Shown: positions 1 through 6,454 of the stretch, in pieces
Layout of the letters: each line of letters opens with the position of its first letter
Numbering within the stretch: the stretch's first letter is position 1
DNA from: Limisphaerales bacterium
GTDB lineage: Bacteria > Verrucomicrobiota > Verrucomicrobiia > Limisphaerales > UBA11358
DNA: 8,335 bases
Assembly: GCA_003133815.1 (NCBI GenBank)
Contig: PKZR01000436.1
Span: 1-8,335, forward strand
Reading direction: 5' to 3'
Position numbers and translations under genes: made by a program
The notes under the pieces: model-generated
Databases searched by the model: none
What the model was told of the DNA's origin: nothing
Seen by the model: the letters and a program-made list of their open reading frames with translations, nothing else

Positions 1-32
1 AGAAAAAACAATCGCGTTGCACCTTAAAAATC

Positions 33-63
33 TTGCGGAAAACCGCGCATGAATTAGTATGAT
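33..63 (+). promoter_or_regulatory. Candidate promoter of tRNA-Lys
   Basis: Upstream of the tRNA there is a TATGAT hexamer at 58-63 (5 of 6 matches to the sigma-70 -10 box) and a TTGCGG at 33-38 that could act as a -35 box with a 19-nt spacer, longer than ideal. Transcription would start about 4 nt before the mature tRNA, giving a very short 5' leader for RNase P to remove. The -35 overlaps a small GCGG-AAAA-CCGC hairpin (35-46). The call rests only on pattern matching and position. Confidence 0.3.
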
Positions 64-73
64 GGTCTTTGGC

Positions 74-149
74 GGGTTGGTAGCTCAGTCGGTAGAGCAG
101 TGCCCTTTTAAGGCATTGGTCGAGAGTTCGAGTCTCTCCCAACCCACCA
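74..149 (+). tRNA. tRNA-Lys (anticodon TTT)
   Basis: This is a complete 76-nt tRNA that folds as a standard cloverleaf. The acceptor stem GGGTTGG (74-80) pairs with CCAACCC (139-145), followed by discriminator A146 and a genome-encoded CCA (147-149). The D stem is GCTC/GAGC (83-86/95-98). The anticodon stem is 100-104/112-116, closed by one G-T pair, with loop CTTTTAA and anticodon TTT at 107-109, which reads AAA and AAG as lysine. The variable loop has 5 nt. The T stem GAGAG/CTCTC encloses the loop TTCGAGT (127-133). Only 3 nt separate its end from the stop codon of the convergent lipid kinase gene, so there is no room for its own terminator before that gene. No second copy of the tRNA 3' end is visible in the window, so nothing suggests use as an integration site here. 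Confidence 0.97.
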
Positions 150-152
150 TTT

Positions 153-1052
153 TCAGCAGATAACGCGCAATTTCTCGCGCTCCACAGAAAAAGTCACCGG
201 TAAATTTCCAGCCCACTCGCCGTCCAGTTCAAATGCCGCCTGTGATTCGCAAACCAGCTCAAATTTATCGGCCTGGAAACGCCGGACAATTTTCTCCGGC
301 ACCCTTTGCCGCGCAAGAAAGCTGGGCGCACAATGCAGCAGCGTCGTAAAATCCACGCGCGGGAAAACGCAGACTTCCAGAAGTCCATCGCACAAATCCG
401 CCGGCGGAAAAATCCCGAACGGGCCGCCATAAAATTTTCCGTTGCCGATCAAAACCAATTCGCCGCTGAAATCTTCTCCGGAAGGACAGGCAACTCCGCG
501 AACTCCTATTCTTGGCTTTTTTTCACGTAGAGCCTTCAACCCCGCGACAACGTAAGCCAGCGGGCCGATTTTTTTCTTTACCGAAAAATCCACGAGTTCA
601 ATTGCCCGCGCGTCCAAACCCGCGCCCGCCAGCTGCGCGAAAAATTGCCTTTTGCGGATGCCATCCGCCGAAAAATCCGCGCAGCCTAAATCAATCTTCA
701 TTTCCCGCCCGCGCCGCAAAATTTCCCATGCGCGATCAAGCCGCAGCGGGATTTTTAATTCGCGGGCAAATACATTCACCGTGCCGAGAGGCAAAACGCC
801 GAGCCGCACGCGTTCAAAGCCATTCGGCAAGTCGCCTATTCCGTTGAGAACTTCGTTCAGCGTCCCGTCGCCGCCGGCGGCCACAATAAGATCAAACCCG
901 TCGGCAATCGCATCCGCCGCAAGCCGCCGGGCGTCACCGGGCGCAGCCGTCGCCTTTAATGCCGACTGGCCGCCAATTTCATCGAGGTGACGACGAAAAT
1001 GCCGCGCTTTGTTGCCTCGGGCCGCCGGATTGAAAATGACACAAATATGCAC
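153..1052 (-). CDS. Diacylglycerol kinase family lipid kinase (YegS/DgkB-like)
   Basis: Predicted soluble ATP-dependent lipid kinase of about 299 residues that would phosphorylate diacylglycerol or a related lipid at the inner membrane; the true substrate cannot be told from sequence. The N-terminal catalytic domain opens with strand HICVIFNPAARG and carries the family signature GGDGTLNEV at residues 60-68 for nucleotide binding, then LGVLPLGTVNVFAREL (84-99), the counterpart of the PLGTxNxFAR segment. The C-terminal beta-sandwich contains GGPFGIFPPADLCDGLLEV (209-227) and the closing LDGEW segment (276-280). The length is normal for the family. I chose the GTG at 1052 because it sits directly before the first conserved strand; an in-frame ATG at 1211 would add 53 unconserved residues and run into the divergent gene. 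No ribosome binding site is visible before the GTG. It is divergent from the GrpE-like gene and converges on tRNA-Lys. Confidence 0.9.
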   Translation of the reverse strand: MHICVIFNPAARGNKARHFRRHLDEIGGQSALKATAAPGDARRLAADAIADGFDLIVAAGGDGTLNEVLNGIGDLPNGFERVRLGVLPLGTVNVFARELKIPLRLDRAWEILRRGREMKIDLGCADFSADGIRKRQFFAQLAGAGLDARAIELVDFSVKKKIGPLAYVVAGLKALREKKPRIGVRGVACPSGEDFSGELVLIGNGKFYGGPFGIFPPADLCDGLLEVCVFPRVDFTTLLHCAPSFLARQRVPEKIVRRFQADKFELVCESQAAFELDGEWAGNLPVTFSVEREKLRVIC

Positions 1053-1086
1053 TCGACGGATGATTTTGCCACGCGCGGTTTTAGTC

Positions 1087-1093
1087 GAGGAGA
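1087..1093 (+). promoter_or_regulatory. Strong Shine-Dalgarno sequence
   Basis: GAGGAGA is the only near-consensus ribosome binding site I found ahead of any gene here. It lies 42 nt before the ATG of the GrpE-like gene, too far to serve it directly. It is 7 nt before a TTG at 1101 that opens a 12-codon ORF. It is also 6 nt before an in-frame ATT at 1100, which could in principle extend the GrpE-like protein by 12 residues using a rare start codon. The leader-ORF reading is the simpler one. Confidence 0.35.
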
Positions 1094-1100
1094 AAGCGAA

Positions 1101-1139
1101 TTGCCTTTGCTGCGATTTTTTCCGAAACTGCCACAATGA
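1101..1139 (+). CDS. Possible 12-codon leader ORF, translationally coupled
   Basis: Starting at TTG 1101, an open frame encodes MPLLRFFPKLPQ and ends with TGA at 1137-1139. That stop overlaps the ATG (1136-1138) of the GrpE-like gene as ATGA, the classic arrangement for coupled re-initiation. A GAGGAGA ribosome binding site sits 7 nt before the TTG, while the downstream ATG has none of its own. Such an arrangement could let ribosomes reach the main start, or regulate it. The ORF is short, has a weak start codon and lies opposite the region upstream of the lipid kinase start, so it may be chance. The peptide itself has no recognised function. Confidence 0.3.
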   Translation: MPLLRFFPKLPQ

Positions 1140-1993
1140 CCGATATGACCAACTGGAAAATTCCAAAATGGCCGTTCCTTCTCGGCGACGCAACACTGCT
1201 CGCCGCCTCAAGTTTTTTCATTAAGTATTCGCCGCACCCGATTGGTCGATGGGAGATCGGCGCGGTTTCCGTCTGCGTCGCTCTCGGCGCAGTTCTCGGC
1301 TGCGTGCCGTTCATTCTGGATTACCGCGCGGTCGTCAAGGCCATCGAGGCCGCCGCCCTAGGCAGCATCACCGAAAAAGTGCAGAACCTTGAAAAGCTCG
1401 CTGTGCAAATCTCCTCAGCCACGAACGAATGGACGAATGCACAGATGCAGGCCGAAAAAACCTCCTCCGGCGCAAGGGAAATTTCGGAGAAAATGGCCTT
1501 CGAAGTCCGTGAATTCACCGAGTTCATGAAAAAGCTGAACGACAGCGAAAAATCCGCGCTTCGTCTCGAAGTCGAAAAAATGCGTCGTGGCGAGGCCGAA
1601 TGGCTTCAAGTGCTAGTCCGGATTTTCGACCATGTCTTTCTTCTGCACGCTGCTGCGGCGCGGTCCGGCCAGCCCAAGGTAGCCGGACAAATTGCGAATT
1701 TTGAAAACGCCTGTCGCGACGCCGCGCGCAGGATTGGCCTCACGCCGTTTGCCGCCGCGCCCGATGAAAAATTCAATGCCGAACGCCATCAGCTCCTGGA
1801 TGGCGAACCAAAGCCGTCTGACGGCGCGCTTATCGCCGAAACCATTGGTGCAGGCTACACCTTTCAGGGAAAACTGCTGCGACCAGCGCTCGTGCGCCTG
1901 CGCGAGAAAAATTCCACCTCCGAGAAGATTGAATCGCCCGGACAAGCCGAAGAAAAATCCGCCGTGGAACTTTCGCTGCAATCGCCAGATTAG
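1136..1993 (+). CDS. Membrane-anchored protein with C-terminal GrpE-like domain
   Basis: A 285-residue protein that most pipelines would call hypothetical. Two hydrophobic segments near the N terminus (about 13-30 and 40-62) predict a helical hairpin in the inner membrane. A long charged helical stretch (about 65-150) looks like a coiled coil, as in the GrpE dimer stalk. Residues 155-256 resemble the GrpE helical bundle and beta domain: FNAERH (213-218) matches the family's FDPxxH, and 18 residues after the next two comes GYTFQGKLLRPALVRL (240-255), matching the pattern GY-x3-G-x2-hydrophobic-R-x-A-x-V. GrpE is the nucleotide exchange factor of DnaK, so by inference this could tether or adjust DnaK at the membrane; a role other than nucleotide exchange is possible. 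The tail (257-285) is charged and probably disordered. The chosen ATG lacks its own ribosome binding site; a second ATG follows at codon 4. The stop overlaps the convergent helicase gene's stop by 4 nt (TTAG). Confidence 0.8.
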   Translation: MTDMTNWKIPKWPFLLGDATLLAASSFFIKYSPHPIGRWEIGAVSVCVALGAVLGCVPFILDYRAVVKAIEAAALGSITEKVQNLEKLAVQISSATNEWTNAQMQAEKTSSGAREISEKMAFEVREFTEFMKKLNDSEKSALRLEVEKMRRGEAEWLQVLVRIFDHVFLLHAAAARSGQPKVAGQIANFENACRDAARRIGLTPFAAAPDEKFNAERHQLLDGEPKPSDGALIAETIGAGYTFQGKLLRPALVRLREKNSTSEKIESPGQAEEKSAVELSLQSPD

Positions 1994-4900
1994 ATTTTTA
2001 TATCCACTGTTTTCTGCGCCGATAAAAAGTGCAGCAAGCATTTTGTGATCGGACGCGAATAGATTTTCTCTAGCGCGCGGGCGTAAAGCTTCAATTGCGG
2101 GGAGTATATTTGCATTTTGCGCGCCAATTCATCCGTGCGAACCTCGTCTGTCTTGAAATCCACGAGCCAGATTTCCTTCGGCTGCAGCACAATCAGATCT
2201 GCGACACCTTGAACGACCACAAATTCGTTCTCAAGGCCCGCGCTCGATTTTGTGCCGAGAATTTCATCCAGTTTCTTTGGGGCAAACCTTGCCGTAAACG
2301 GCAATTCGCGCTTCACGGCTGACGCATTTGCAAGAATTTGCTCTCCAATATTCGAACTCCAAAACTCCGCGACCGATTTCAAATCCAACGCATCGCGCTC
2401 GTCCGCCGATAAAACCTTTTCCTCTTCCAAACGGGCCGCCTCGATAACAAGGGTTTTTAGCCCCTTTCCATGTTCAAAATTAAAATGCTGGAGAAATTTA
2501 TGCGTTGCTGCGCCCGCTTCCGCAGCGTTCAATTTCCGTTTTGCGTTTTTCGATTTTTGTTTTAAATCCGGTGCGACGAGCGTCTTCGTGGATCGTTTTC
2601 CCGCATACTGAAAACTGAAAACCGGCTCAGCCTCGTTGTCCAATTCATCGGCTGCTTGCCGCCGCAATGCTGTCACGGACGATTTGGCGGCACGTTCCGT
2701 TGCGCTTTGAAATTTATAATTCCAATTCAAAACGTCGACCAATTTTCTCCTCGTATCTCCATCTAGGAGCGGCAACTCAACTTCGAGTTCTGAATTTTCA
2801 ATTTCAGATTGTTTAGCCAATTCTTCGTCGCTTGCAATCCGCCATCGCAAATTTCGCAGTTCGCCTGCTGTTTCGCTTTGAGCTTGGTTTGCAAACCAAA
2901 GCCCCAGCCAGTCCGCGTAACTTTGCGCCCCCAGAATTTTATGCGACGTGATGGCTTCAGGCGTTTTCCAAATTGTCTCCCATTTTTTTGCCGAAACGCC
3001 TCCGACCAAAATCAAATTGTCGCGCGCGCGCGTAGTGGCGACATAAAGCAACCTCAATTCCTCGCCCCGCAATTCGCGACGCTGGTTCTTTTGCGCAAGC
3101 CAATACGACAAACTCGGATAATGACCGGCGCCCGACGGCGGCTGCACTCGCGGGCACAAGCCAAATTCCTCGTCGAAAATTATTTCGCCGTGTAAATCCT
3201 GCTCGTTGAAACTTTTCCCCAAATCCGCGAGCGCGACGATTGGAAATTCCAGGCCCTTGCTCTGATGTATGCTCATCAGGCGCACGGAGTTTTCTTGCGC
3301 TAACGGCGCGACCTCCGGCTCGGCCTCGATTTCACGCTGGGCCTCGATGAATTTCAAAAATCGAAAAAGCCCCTGTCGCTGAAACTGGTCGAACTTTTCT
3401 GCGAGGTTTAAAAATCGTTGAACATTCGCATGCCGTTGCATACCGCGAGGACGCGATTTAAGCCAAACGTCATAATGAGTTTCCGTCAAAACCGCAGCAA
3501 GACATTCCGAGACCGAAGATTGTTGGGCCAATTTTCTCCAATCATGATAGCGGATGAGAAATTTTCCAGTTTTTGCCTGCGTTTCGCTCTTAACCTTGGA
3601 CTTTGGACTTTGAGACTGGTTCAGGGCAAACCAAAAATGGCCGCTTCCAGCAAGACGGATTTCCACAAGTTCGTCGAGTGACATGCTTACGAGCGGTGAG
3701 CGCAGAACCGCGATGCACGGAACGTCCTGCAACGGATTGTCGAGCAGTTGCAAAACACCAAGCAAATCGAGGATTTCGCTGCTGTCGAAAAAGCCGCCTC
3801 GCTCGACAGCCAACGGAATTTCCGCGTGCGCAAATTGTTTTGCGAATATTTCCGCCTTGCCAGACGGTGCGCGCAGCAATATCGCCATGTCGCGCCACTC
3901 GACGGCGCGGAAAAGTTTCTCTTCGTCATCCCAGATATCGGAGCCGGAATTTTTTAAATCCTTTAGTCGCAGCGCGAGCAGCCGAGCTTCCTTTTCGGAT
4001 TCTTCCAGGTCCGCAAGGCTGCCGATATTTTCTGCGTCGGGATTCTCGTTGCGACTGTTCTTGATCCGCAGGAGCAGTTCCGCGCGCGGCGATGCATCTT
4101 TTGCCATGCCAAAAGCTTCGCGTGTTTCAGATGAGCCAAATTTCAACTGCGCCCCGGCATCGTAATTCACCCCGCCGATTTCCTCATTCATCAGCGGCTC
4201 AAAAAGGGAATTCACGAAATCCAGCAGGGATTCACGGCTGCGGAAATTTTCCGTCAACGAAATTGTCTGGTTGCTGTTTTCGCGCCAGAGTTTAGCGTAA
4301 TCGCGGAAAATTTTTGGGTCGGCAAGCCGAAAGCGGTAAATGCTCTGTTTTACGTCGCCGACGAGAAAACGGTTCGCATCAGTATCATCGCGCGAAAGAG
4401 CAGAGATGATTTTGTCCTGTGCTGCATTGATGTCCTGGTATTCGTCCACAAAAACAAAATGCAGCTTTTCGCGCCAGCGTTTGGCGATAGCGGTTGGTTT
4501 TTCGGCTTGAAAATCCCAAAGCAGTTTCAGTGCGAACTGCTCAAGATCGTGAAAGTCCAGAACGCCGCCGTCGCGTTTGCGACTGGAAAAATCTTTCTCG
4601 AATTCAAGCACCATCTGCAAGAGCGCCCTCATGTGGGTGCGTATCCAACCCCAATCTTCGGCGAGCGGGTCACCTCCATTTGTCGCGACTAGAGAATTTA
4701 AAAATTTGGCATCTTCAAAAAAGTCTTCGAGCGGTTTTCGAAAAACTGTTTTTTCCCCGCGCGGCCAGTTTTCATCTGCAACAACAATTTTTCCTAAAGC
4801 TTCTGCCGTTTCTGCACCACGCAAAATTTCAAGGCATTCGACAGCTTTTGGATTTTCGGCTTTCAGGGTTTCGAGCACTGGCAGCCATTCGCTGCGCCAA

Positions 4901-5562
4901 TTTGAAATGGCGGCAGAAAACCAGCCCCGCCATTGGGTTGGTTCAACGGCGGAAAATGCTTCGATCTGGCACGCCAGCCAGTTTTCAGAGTCGGCGCGCG
5001 TTTGAATGTGATTATGCAGGCGCAAAACCAGCGCGCGGATTTTTTCGTCTCGGCCGCGACCGTATGTGTTTATCAAATCCTGAACGGCAAGGGAAAATAC
5101 GTCCGTGTTTTCGTAGTGTGCTTCAGATTGTTCCGCCAGCGTTTCTCCGGCAAGGAGACGCGATTCGCCATCGTCGAGCATGGCGATTTGCGGGTCAAGG
5201 CCGAGTTCATGAAAATGTTCGCGCACGAGCTTGAGACAAAAGCCGTGCAGAGTGCCAACATGCGCGGTGTCAAAGAGCGCAAGTTGTTCTGAGCAATGAG
5301 TGTCGTCGGGGGTTTGCCGGGATTTCTTTTCGAGGGCGGCTCGAAGGCGTTGTTTCATTTCCGACGCCGCAGCTTCGGTGAACGTCACAATCAAAATTTC
5401 CTCGAGCGACAGACGTTCTTTGCAGATCAATTCAAGGCAGCGTGCAACAAGGGTGTGCGTTTTGCCCGTGCCGGCACCGGCCATGACGAGGACGTTGCCT
5501 CGCGCTGCGACGGCACGCTGTTGCGACGTCGTCAGGGAATTTTTTCCGCGCGGTGGTCCCAT
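1990..5562 (-). CDS. addA: AddA-type UvrD/RecB family helicase-nuclease
   Basis: A 1190-residue ATP-dependent DNA helicase fused to a nuclease, the size and layout of AddA, which with AddB processes double-strand breaks for RecA. Superfamily 1 motifs are intact in order: QQ at 14-15, Walker A AGAGTGKT (28-35), TFTEAAASEM (60-69), TLHGF (104-108), Walker B DEYQD (373-377), GDVKQSIYRFR (402-412), LTENFRS (436-442), IHQSKGLEFP (765-774) and YVATTRARDNL (840-850). The C-terminal PD-(D/E)XK nuclease shows H1021, GVADLIV with D1122, VDFKTD with D1135 and K1137, and QLKLY (1156-1160), so both activities look preserved. The start ATG at 5562 has no clear ribosome binding site; a TTTACG/TAGAAT promoter is proposed upstream. 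No addB lies beside it: the neighbours are radC (divergent) and the GrpE-like gene (convergent, 4-nt overlap). Three poorly conserved linkers contain short heptamer repeats. It could also be named generically as a UvrD-helicase domain protein, since pairing with AddB is not shown. Confidence 0.93.
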   Translation of the reverse strand: MGPPRGKNSLTTSQQRAVAARGNVLVMAGAGTGKTHTLVARCLELICKERLSLEEILIVTFTEAAASEMKQRLRAALEKKSRQTPDDTHCSEQLALFDTAHVGTLHGFCLKLVREHFHELGLDPQIAMLDDGESRLLAGETLAEQSEAHYENTDVFSLAVQDLINTYGRGRDEKIRALVLRLHNHIQTRADSENWLACQIEAFSAVEPTQWRGWFSAAISNWRSEWLPVLETLKAENPKAVECLEILRGAETAEALGKIVVADENWPRGEKTVFRKPLEDFFEDAKFLNSLVATNGGDPLAEDWGWIRTHMRALLQMVLEFEKDFSSRKRDGGVLDFHDLEQFALKLLWDFQAEKPTAIAKRWREKLHFVFVDEYQDINAAQDKIISALSRDDTDANRFLVGDVKQSIYRFRLADPKIFRDYAKLWRENSNQTISLTENFRSRESLLDFVNSLFEPLMNEEIGGVNYDAGAQLKFGSSETREAFGMAKDASPRAELLLRIKNSRNENPDAENIGSLADLEESEKEARLLALRLKDLKNSGSDIWDDEEKLFRAVEWRDMAILLRAPSGKAEIFAKQFAHAEIPLAVERGGFFDSSEILDLLGVLQLLDNPLQDVPCIAVLRSPLVSMSLDELVEIRLAGSGHFWFALNQSQSPKSKVKSETQAKTGKFLIRYHDWRKLAQQSSVSECLAAVLTETHYDVWLKSRPRGMQRHANVQRFLNLAEKFDQFQRQGLFRFLKFIEAQREIEAEPEVAPLAQENSVRLMSIHQSKGLEFPIVALADLGKSFNEQDLHGEIIFDEEFGLCPRVQPPSGAGHYPSLSYWLAQKNQRRELRGEELRLLYVATTRARDNLILVGGVSAKKWETIWKTPEAITSHKILGAQSYADWLGLWFANQAQSETAGELRNLRWRIASDEELAKQSEIENSELEVELPLLDGDTRRKLVDVLNWNYKFQSATERAAKSSVTALRRQAADELDNEAEPVFSFQYAGKRSTKTLVAPDLKQKSKNAKRKLNAAEAGAATHKFLQHFNFEHGKGLKTLVIEAARLEEEKVLSADERDALDLKSVAEFWSSNIGEQILANASAVKRELPFTARFAPKKLDEILGTKSSAGLENEFVVVQGVADLIVLQPKEIWLVDFKTDEVRTDELARKMQIYSPQLKLYARALEKIYSRPITKCLLHFLSAQKTVDIKI
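2607..2620. repeat. Tandem heptamer ACTGAAA x2 inside the helicase gene
   Basis: Two exact adjacent copies of ACTGAAA. They encode part of residues 981-986 of the helicase-nuclease, in the linker just before the nuclease domain. Because the element lies in an unconserved stretch, it may be a remnant of a repeat insertion that the protein tolerated. Confidence 0.5.
2789..2809. repeat. Degenerate heptamer triplet inside the helicase gene
   Basis: Three consecutive 7-bp units, TCTGAAT, TTTCAAT and TTCAGAT, share the frame T----AT or T-----T. They fall in the glutamate-rich linker (about residues 918-925) between helicase motif VI and the nuclease domain. The similarity is weak and could reflect a repetitive Glu/Ser coding stretch only. 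Confidence 0.25.
3596..3617. repeat. Tandem heptamer TTGGACT x2 plus a degenerate copy
   Basis: TTGGACT occurs at 3596-3602 and 3603-3609, followed by TTGAGACT (3610-3617), a third copy with one inserted base. In the helicase this encodes the Ser/Lys-rich stretch SQSPKSKVKSE around residues 649-660, between motifs IV and V, where it would form a surface loop. Its composition differs from the surrounding protein. Confidence 0.5.
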
Positions 5563-5581
5563 TTCAATTTACGATTTGCGG

Positions 5582-5610
5582 TTGACGATTTACTCGGATG
5601 GCGTTGAAAT
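5582..5610 (+). promoter_or_regulatory. Candidate radC promoter
   Basis: TTGACG (5582-5587) is separated by exactly 17 nt from TGAAAT (5605-5610), a 5-of-6 and 4-of-6 match to sigma-70 boxes. Transcription would start near 5617, giving a leader of about 40 nt before the radC ATG. An alternative is TTGAAA at 5604-5609 with a short 15-nt spacer to TAAATA. Confidence 0.3.
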
Positions 5611-5620
5611 TGTGCTTTCA

Positions 5621-5649
5621 ATTCTAAATAGAAAACCATAAACCGTAAA
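5621..5649 (-). promoter_or_regulatory. Candidate promoter of the AddA-like gene
   Basis: On the minus strand TTTACG (5649-5644) is followed after 17 nt by TAGAAT (5626-5621), a 4-of-6 and 5-of-6 match to sigma-70 boxes. The start would fall near 5614, about 50 nt before the helicase ATG. It is face to face with and overlaps the proposed radC promoter's transcribed region, so the two could interfere. Confidence 0.35.
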
Positions 5650-5654
5650 TCACC

Positions 5655-6365
5655 ATGTCAGAAAGTTTGCGGCTCAAAGACCAGCCTGTGAGCGAGCGGC
5701 CGCGTGAACGGCTTGTTGCACGCGGACCGGATGCGCTGACGCACGCGGAACTGATCGCGATCCTGCTGCGGACAGGCCTGCACGGCGCGAACGTGGTGCA
5801 AGTGGCGCAAAAAATTTTGCAGAAATTTGGCTCTCTCAACTTGCTGGCGCTGGCGACGGTGGATGAGTTGAAGCAGATTGCCGGTGTCGGCCCGGACAAG
5901 GCGGCGACGCTGGTGGCCGCGTTCGCGCTGGCGCGACGGATGGAGCAGGAGAGGCGCGAGGAATCGCCGGTGTTGGACAATCCTGCGACGGTCGTGAATT
6001 TCATGCGCGAAGAGAACCGGCTGGGAAATGTGGAGTCGTTCCAAGTACTGCTGCTCAATGTGCGGAAAAGGTTGATTCGAGCGGAGAAAATTTCACAGGG
6101 CCTGCTCGACACCATTTTGGTGCATCCGCGCGAGGTGTTTCGCGCGGCGATTGCGGCGAACGCGGCGGGCGTGGTGCTCGTCCACAATCATCCGAGCGGC
6201 GATCCGACGCCGAGTGAGGCGGACATCAAGGTGACCCGGGATTTGATACGCGCGGGACAGCTTTTGAAGATTGAGGTGGTGGACCACGTCATCATTGGCC
6301 GGGCAACGGCGGAGCGGGCTAAGGATTTTTCATCATTGCGGGAGCTGGGATATTTTTATGCGTGA
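5655..6365 (+). CDS. radC: RadC family protein (UPF0758, JAB/MPN domain)
   Basis: A full-length 236-residue RadC homologue. The N-terminal part has the family's RPRERLVARGPDALTHAELI segment (16-34) followed by a helix-hairpin-helix, ELKQIAGVGPDKAATLV (71-87), that would bind DNA. The C-terminal JAB/MPN domain (about 107-236) keeps the full JAMM metal set: E127 in ESFQVLLLN, then HNHPSGDPTPSEAD (177-190) with H177, H179 and D190 plus S187. This pattern is that of zinc peptidases or related hydrolases; the real function of RadC is not settled, and its original link to radiation resistance in E. coli was later disputed. The ATG at 5655 has no ribosome binding site but starts at the usual family position. 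It is divergent from the AddA-like gene. The wobble positions look richer in G and C than in the neighbouring helicase. Confidence 0.96.
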   Translation: MSESLRLKDQPVSERPRERLVARGPDALTHAELIAILLRTGLHGANVVQVAQKILQKFGSLNLLALATVDELKQIAGVGPDKAATLVAAFALARRMEQERREESPVLDNPATVVNFMREENRLGNVESFQVLLLNVRKRLIRAEKISQGLLDTILVHPREVFRAAIAANAAGVVLVHNHPSGDPTPSEADIKVTRDLIRAGQLLKIEVVDHVIIGRATAERAKDFSSLRELGYFYA

Positions 6366-6390
6366 AGCGGAAATCGTGAATCGTTACATT

Positions 6391-6441
6391 GATGCCTCGT
6401 TGCATCGAAAGAAACTCGATTTAAGGATCCAACGATGCAAC
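6391..6441 (+). promoter_or_regulatory. Inverted repeats with alternative pairing in the lpxA leader
   Basis: In the 89-nt gap between radC and lpxA, GTTGCATCG (6399-6407) is perfectly complementary to CGATGCAAC (6433-6441) across a 25-nt loop. The same GCATC (6402-6406) can instead pair with GATGC at 6391-6395 in a tight hairpin with a 6-nt loop. The two folds exclude each other. No T run follows, so it is not an obvious intrinsic terminator. The second arm ends 13 nt before the lpxA ATG, where it could affect ribosome access. It might also be an operator-like dyad. Function is unproven. Confidence 0.35.
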
Positions 6442-6454
6442 AATTCAACGAAAC

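Larger units (their letters stand above)
5567..5650. repeat. Inverted degenerate heptamer arrays flanking the addA-radC intergenic region
   Basis: On the left, four 7-bp units of the form TTTRCGR-like (5568-5595, first unit TTTACGA, third TTGACGA) stand in a row. On the right, read on the minus strand from 5649 back to 5636, two units TTTACGG and TTTATGG occur. As a result 5567-5583 and 5634-5650 form a 17-nt inverted repeat with 14 of 17 positions complementary. A smaller perfect hairpin, TTGAAA/TTTCAA with a 6-nt loop (5604-5621), lies between them. The arms contain the proposed -35 boxes of both divergent promoters. Confidence 0.5.

Noticed and set aside
74..149. tRNA as an integration site of a mobile element
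   Set aside because: No direct repeat of the tRNA 3' end, no integrase and no phage or plasmid genes occur in the window.
1053..1211. Longer lipid kinase with 53 extra N-terminal residues
   Set aside because: The extension is Arg-rich, precedes the first conserved strand of the family, and would overlap the divergent GrpE-like gene and its leader.
4494..5234. 246-residue open frame on the plus strand
   Set aside because: It lies wholly opposite the helicase gene, whose motifs are unambiguous; its translation is Arg/Pro/Phe-rich with no recognisable domain.
5624..6187. 187-residue minus-strand open frame opposite radC
   Set aside because: The Ser/Thr/Ala-rich translation is what the reverse of a GC-rich coding frame gives; radC is well supported.
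1990..6365. Defence island built from the helicase-nuclease, RadC and GrpE-like genes
   Set aside because: The helicase has the ordinary AddA layout for break repair, RadC is a common chromosomal gene, and there are no toxin, sensor or mobile genes nearby to support a defence role.
6399..6441. Intrinsic terminator after radC
   Set aside because: The 9-bp stem has a 25-nt loop and no T run on either side.
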